Of a DNA stretch of 19,217 bases, positions 16,318 to 19,217 are shown piece after piece. The number at the start of each line of letters is the position of its first letter. Position 1 is the first letter of the stretch. Position numbers and translations under genes: made by a program. The DNA comes from DASPJR01 sp035628505 (GTDB lineage: Bacteria > Planctomycetota > SZUA-567 > H5-PLA8), in the NCBI GenBank assembly GCA_035628505.1, contig DASPJR010000056.1, forward strand, positions 1 to 19,217. Reading direction: 5' to 3'. The notes below the pieces were generated by a model. That model saw only the letters and a list, made by a program, of their open reading frames with translations. It made no database searches and had not been told where the DNA came from.

Positions 16318-18099
16318 CTAGCGTGAGAATGGAAGCGGATTGGGCGCCGTGGCTTCTTTGCCCTTGTGCTGAGCCATGACCCAGCTCACCAGGTTGGGCT
16401 CGGCATAACCGCGAACCCAGGCACTGCCGTGGCCGCCGCTTGCGTACTCGGTATAAAAGGGTTTGCCTCCCGCCTTGCGGATGGCTTCGATCATCTTGCG
16501 CGAGCCATCCACTTTCATGGTCGGATCGTCCGCAGTGTGAAAGTTCCAGATGGGAATACCAACGACCGCTGATGCCTTATTAACCTCGCCCCCTCCGCAA
16601 ATTGGTACAGCCGCGGCAAAGAGATTCGGCTCGCGCGCGATGAACATCCACGTTCCCGTGCCACCAAACGAAAGCCCGGTGATGTAGAGGCGGTTTTTAT
16701 CGATGCTGTATTCTTTGCCGAGCTCAGCGATCAGCTGCGTCAGCGGTGGGATGTACTCCGCCCACCAGCCTGATGCGGATTGCGGAACGAGCATGAAACA
16801 GGGAAATTCGGCCTGGTTCTTCGCGTTTACAAATACCATGGCGCCCAAAGCCTTGTTTTTCAGCGGCTTGGTGTTGTCAGTCCCCTTCTCTCCCAGGCCG
16901 TGCAGGAAGAGCACCAGCGGATACGACTGGCTCTTGTCGTAATTCGCCGGCACAAATAAACGGTAAGGAACAGAGGGATGCTTTCCAGCGGGCTGGAATG
17001 TACGCGTCAGAAAATCCTTCTCGTTGGCATCGCGCAAAGGCGCCTTCGGCGCTGCCGGCGGATCGGCTTTTGCCGTGGCAGGCTGATCGATCAATTCAGC
17101 TTTCATGGCCACCGCGGCATCGCGGCTCGCGACCGCGTAGCGGCCTTCACTCACCAGCACTTCAGCCTTATCAGAATTCCGTTCCAACGCCACTTTGCCG
17201 CGGCGGACCTCCAGGCGCGTGTTATCAGAGCCAAGCACGAGACTCAGCACGGTGCCTCTAACAATCGCGCGCGCGTGCGGCGTCGTCACAATGAACGGGA
17301 GATTGTCAGGCTGCGGCTGGACATCGGCCACGAGCGATCCGCTTTCCAGATGCAGCTGCTTTGAGGCTTCAGCGCCACTCTGCGAAATTTGAACCTGCGA
17401 GCCGGCTTTGGCTTCGATGCTCGTTCCGTCCGAATAGCGCAGGCCGACTCGGCCATCGGAGCCGGTGCGCAGAATCTCGCCGCCGCTGAGCACCAGTCCG
17501 GAGGTCACTTTCCGCGTGCCGGCCTTTTCGGCGATGTTCACCTCGCCGGAGACTTCGGAAACCGTCAGCAGCGACGTTGCCGACGGCGAATTCTGACTTG
17601 TGAACACAAACAGCCCCATTGCGATCAGCAGCATGGCGGCAATGGACAGCGGAATTGCCCAGTAATTGCCGCGCTCGGCCGGACGCCGCCGCGTGCGTAC
17701 GGAGCGTCCTGCTTTAATCGCGCGCTGCGTGCTGGAGCTTCCGGGTTTGACTGCACGCTGTTTTGCGGAGCTTCCCGGACGAACAGCGCGATCCGATGTG
17801 GAGCTCGTGCGCTTTTTGCCGACTCCCAGCTGCCGGCCCGTGATTTCCTTCTTCACGTTGGCGACGAAGTCATCGCTGTCTTCCTGAGCCCGCAGCTGAT
17901 TCATAATCTCGCGGCTGAGCAGTTCATTGCGTCGGTCGTTCAGCAGCGCACGCAACACGCGTTCCTGGCGCGCCAGTTTCAAGAACTCTTCCTGGAAGTC
18001 GCGGTCTGTTTCGAGCAGCACTTTAAGCCGGCTCGCATCGGCGGCCGCGAAATCGCCGTCGAAAAAGCGCATCAGCAGTTCTTCGCGTTCTCGTTCCAT
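16318..18099 (-). CDS. anti-sigma-like / FecR-domain membrane protein fused to a PHB-depolymerase-like esterase
   Basis: This 593-residue protein has an unusual order. Residues 1-90 are an acidic, helical, cytoplasmic region of anti-sigma type (MRFFDGDFAAADASRLKVLL resembles the N-terminus of FecR-like sigma regulators). Residues 103-135 are three basic 11-residue repeats (QRAVKPGSSST type). Residues ~147-167 form one transmembrane helix, and ~178-326 a FecR domain (VSGEVNIAEKAG, GGEILRTGSDGRVGLRYSDG, TPHARAIVRGT). Residues ~362-577 form a complete esterase domain with Ser477 in GLSFG, Asp524/525 in HTADD and His557 in GGHGSAW. With one membrane helix, the FecR and esterase parts should be periplasmic. 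It starts 3 bp after the sigma gene's stop, so it is co-expressed and probably controls that sigma factor. The esterase domain is a paralogue of the one in the next gene. Confidence 0.88.
   Translation of the reverse strand: MEREREELLMRFFDGDFAAADASRLKVLLETDRDFQEEFLKLARQERVLRALLNDRRNELLSREIMNQLRAQEDSDDFVANVKKEITGRQLGVGKKRTSSTSDRAVRPGSSAKQRAVKPGSSSTQRAIKAGRSVRTRRRPAERGNYWAIPLSIAAMLLIAMGLFVFTSQNSPSATSLLTVSEVSGEVNIAEKAGTRKVTSGLVLSGGEILRTGSDGRVGLRYSDGTSIEAKAGSQVQISQSGAEASKQLHLESGSLVADVQPQPDNLPFIVTTPHARAIVRGTVLSLVLGSDNTRLEVRRGKVALERNSDKAEVLVSEGRYAVASRDAAVAMKAELIDQPATAKADPPAAPKAPLRDANEKDFLTRTFQPAGKHPSVPYRLFVPANYDKSQSYPLVLFLHGLGEKGTDNTKPLKNKALGAMVFVNAKNQAEFPCFMLVPQSASGWWAEYIPPLTQLIAELGKEYSIDKNRLYITGLSFGGTGTWMFIAREPNLFAAAVPICGGGEVNKASAVVGIPIWNFHTADDPTMKVDGSRKMIEAIRKAGGKPFYTEYASGGHGSAWVRGYAEPNLVSWVMAQHKGKEATAPNPLPFSR
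17695..17793 (-). repeat. three tandem 33-bp units encoding a basic 11-residue repeat
   Basis: The units encode DRAVRPGSSAK, QRAVKPGSSST and QRAIKAGRSVR, lying between the anti-sigma-like region and the membrane helix of the FecR-esterase protein. They add a strongly positive, probably disordered cytoplasmic linker. The DNA copies are diverged, so this is an older expansion. Confidence 0.75.
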
Positions 18100-18102
18100 C
18101 GC

Positions 18103-18690
18103 TTACAGTCCCTGATCCAGCGGAACATGAACGGGAAACTTCTGATGTTGCTCGACACACCGCTTGAGCATCTGGCGGATCCTGAAAAGCGTCACTTTTA
18201 ATGCCGCCTCGGTCTTCTTGACGCGCTGAGCCAGTTCGCGAACGGCAACATCGTCCTGGTAGCGCTCTTTCAGCAGTTCGCGCAGATCGCTGGGCAGCTT
18301 TTCCATGCACTGGCGAAGCGCACTCGAGAGATCCTGTTCATCCTCGGGCTCTGCTTCCTTAACCTCGCATTGGCCACTGACGGCCTGGACGAAATCCACG
18401 TACTTCTGGCGCCGGCCGGAATCGCGCTTCTTTTCTTCAAGCTCGGCAAGAATCTTGTTGCGCGCGATAGCTTTGAGCCACGCCGAGAAGCGCGTGCCGG
18501 GTGTGTATTCGTCAAAGTGCTCGTAAGCCCAGATGAACGTCTGCTGGGCCAGGTCGTCGACTGTCTCCCAGTTGGGGCAATACGTGGCGATGAATGCGCG
18601 CACAGCGGCCTGGTGCTGGCGCACCAGCTCGCCATACTGCTCGACATCTCCGGCCTTTACGGCCTCAACCAGCGCGTCCGTCGTCGTCAT
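18103..18690 (-). CDS. ECF-type RNA polymerase sigma factor (Rhodopirellula/Verrucomicrobium type)
   Basis: This 195-residue sigma factor has region 2 at about 21-90 (AVRAFIATYCPNWETVDDLA, then QQTFIWAYEHFDEY and TRFSAWLKAIARNKIL), which binds core polymerase and the -10 element. Region 4 lies at about 125-180 (LPSDLRELLKERYQDD, then VRELAQRVKKTEAALKVTL), a helix-turn-helix for the -35 element. An acidic linker (EAEPEDEQD) joins them. I start at ATG 18690: a GTG at 18702 is also in frame, but has no ribosome binding site and would overlap the proposed -10. GAGG lies 4 nt before the ATG. The sequence fits the short sigma-70 subfamily I remember from Planctomycetes and Verrucomicrobia. Its cognate regulator is probably the FecR-esterase protein 3 bp downstream. 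Confidence 0.93.
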   Translation of the reverse strand: MTTTDALVEAVKAGDVEQYGELVRQHQAAVRAFIATYCPNWETVDDLAQQTFIWAYEHFDEYTPGTRFSAWLKAIARNKILAELEEKKRDSGRRQKYVDFVQAVSGQCEVKEAEPEDEQDLSSALRQCMEKLPSDLRELLKERYQDDVAVRELAQRVKKTEAALKVTLFRIRQMLKRCVEQHQKFPVHVPLDQGL

Positions 18691-18704
18691 AGGGCCTCGC
18701 ACGA

Positions 18705-18733
18705 CTCTATAGGGCTCGTCCGCGTCTGGTTAC
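18705..18733 (-). promoter_or_regulatory. candidate autoregulated ECF promoter of the sigma factor gene
   Basis: On the minus strand GTAACCAG (18733-18726) is followed after 12 nt by CCTATAGAG. It matches the element in front of the secreted esterase gene at 17 of 29 positions by eye, the matches falling mostly in the two boxes. Transcription starting just after the TATAGAG box would leave a very short leader before ATG 18690. Confidence 0.6.
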
Positions 18734-18872
18734 ATGAAAAATGCACATTTTGAGGTCCATCTGTTAAGTCGTGAATGTGAACATATTGTAACACGAATTC
18801 CTTCAACGATTCCCCACGTGCAGGGTATTCAGTTCAGCACAGCCATATAAAGGAGAGGCGAACACTCGGCTC

Positions 18873-19217
18873 ATGCTTGAATTCGTCAACCTTTTGTCTC
18901 CGGCTGTAATCCCCTCGGCGCTGGGCCCGCTGCAGGCGCTGATGGCCATTCTGCCCCATCTGCTCGTGGTTTTCGGCGCCGCGATAATGGCGGTCGCTAA
19001 ACCCAAGACTTACCGAACATTGATCAAGTACTGCTGGACGCACAAGGGCCTGACGGTGCTGGCTCTCTCGCCTTTTGGGCTGTTTTTCTTCAGCGGTAAA
19101 CTGCTCGGCGCCAAGGCCACTCAGGAAAAGGGCGGCACTGCCTGGAGCTGCTTCCGCGGTTCACCCGACCGGACCGGCTCAGTTGCGGGTTCGCGCGGAC
19201 CAATGGAGGGCGCAACC
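18873..19217 (+). CDS. membrane-anchored PQQ-like beta-propeller protein, N-terminal part (3' end outside window)
   Basis: The frame opens at ATG 18873 and has no stop before the right edge (115 codons seen). It encodes two hydrophobic segments, about residues 21-42 (MAILPHLLVVFGAAIMAVA in part) and 58-75 (LTVLALSPFGLFFFSG in part). These are followed by WSCFRGSPDRTGSVAGSRGP, which matches the W-x-x-F-R-G-x-x-x-R-T-G start of BamB/PQQ-type propeller proteins. The bulk of the propeller would lie outside the window. AAGGAG at 18850-18855 is 17 nt from the ATG, farther than usual, and no better in-frame start is visible. It is divergent from the sigma gene and shares the 182-bp intergenic region with it. 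Confidence 0.75.
   Translation, partial: MLEFVNLLSPAVIPSALGPLQALMAILPHLLVVFGAAIMAVAKPKTYRTLIKYCWTHKGLTVLALSPFGLFFFSGKLLGAKATQEKGGTAWSCFRGSPDRTGSVAGSRGPMEGAT

Noticed and set aside
17389..18201. 270-codon + strand frame across the FecR-esterase start
   Set aside because: It spans the junction of two well-supported minus-strand genes and shows no motif or start signal.
18760..18800. TGTGAACATATTGTAACAC as a CRP-like site and TACAAT as a -10 box
   Set aside because: The inverted repeat breaks after three base pairs and no -35 lies at a proper distance from TACAAT; chance similarity is likely.

Overview
The window looks like chromosomal DNA from a Gram-negative member of the PVC group, most likely Verrucomicrobiota, though this is inferred from gene content only. 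The pointers are an ECF sigma factor of the type described from Rhodopirellula/Verrucomicrobium with a FecR-domain partner, a LamG-domain exported protein, a very large secreted protein built from Ig/cadherin/PKD/malectin modules, and the start of a membrane-anchored PQQ-type beta-propeller protein. No tRNA, rRNA, CRISPR array, insertion sequence or phage gene was seen.

Region 1 (1-10596) is a sugar / oligosaccharide biosynthesis locus. On the + strand are the last 52 codons of a TIM-barrel glycosidase-like gene and a histidine phosphatase. Converging on them is a seven-gene minus-strand operon (10596 down to 737) with junctions that overlap by 1-4 bases or nearly abut. In transcription order it encodes a dTDP-rhamnose-4-epimerase-like SDR, a CDP-paratose-2-epimerase-like SDR, a B12-binding-type radical SAM enzyme, a GT4 glycosyltransferase, a CgeB-like glycosyltransferase, a double CgeB-like glycosyltransferase made as one chain, and a phosphoribosyltransferase-like protein with a probable kinase-like C-terminal half. 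From memory, this set resembles the 'rhizo-twelve' neighbourhoods that TIGRFAMs describes around a B12/radical SAM family (B12_rSAM_oligo) in rhizobia and other bacteria. The two epimerases would supply activated sugars, the four glycosyltransferase modules would assemble them, and the radical SAM enzyme would modify a sugar or the product. The product is unknown.

Region 2 (10597-11941) holds a 426-bp divergent intergenic region with two hairpins, a small exported LamG-domain protein, and a strong hairpin that probably terminates transcription from both sides.

Region 3 (11942-18690, minus strand) is the most unusual part. An ECF sigma factor is followed 3 bp later by a protein that joins an anti-sigma-like N-terminus, a basic repeat, one membrane helix and a FecR domain to a complete alpha/beta-hydrolase (PHB-depolymerase-like) esterase. 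Next, 194 bp on, comes a 1393-residue secreted protein whose catalytic domain is a paralogue of that same esterase, carried with many adhesion / carbohydrate-binding modules. The sigma gene and the secreted esterase gene are each preceded by the same two-part element, GTAACCAG - 12 nt - CCTAT(A/C)(G/A)AG, with identical spacing. This reads as an autoregulated sigma promoter plus a target promoter, so the three genes may form a surface-substrate sensing and degradation circuit. Divergent from the sigma gene, a PQQ-propeller gene runs off the right edge.
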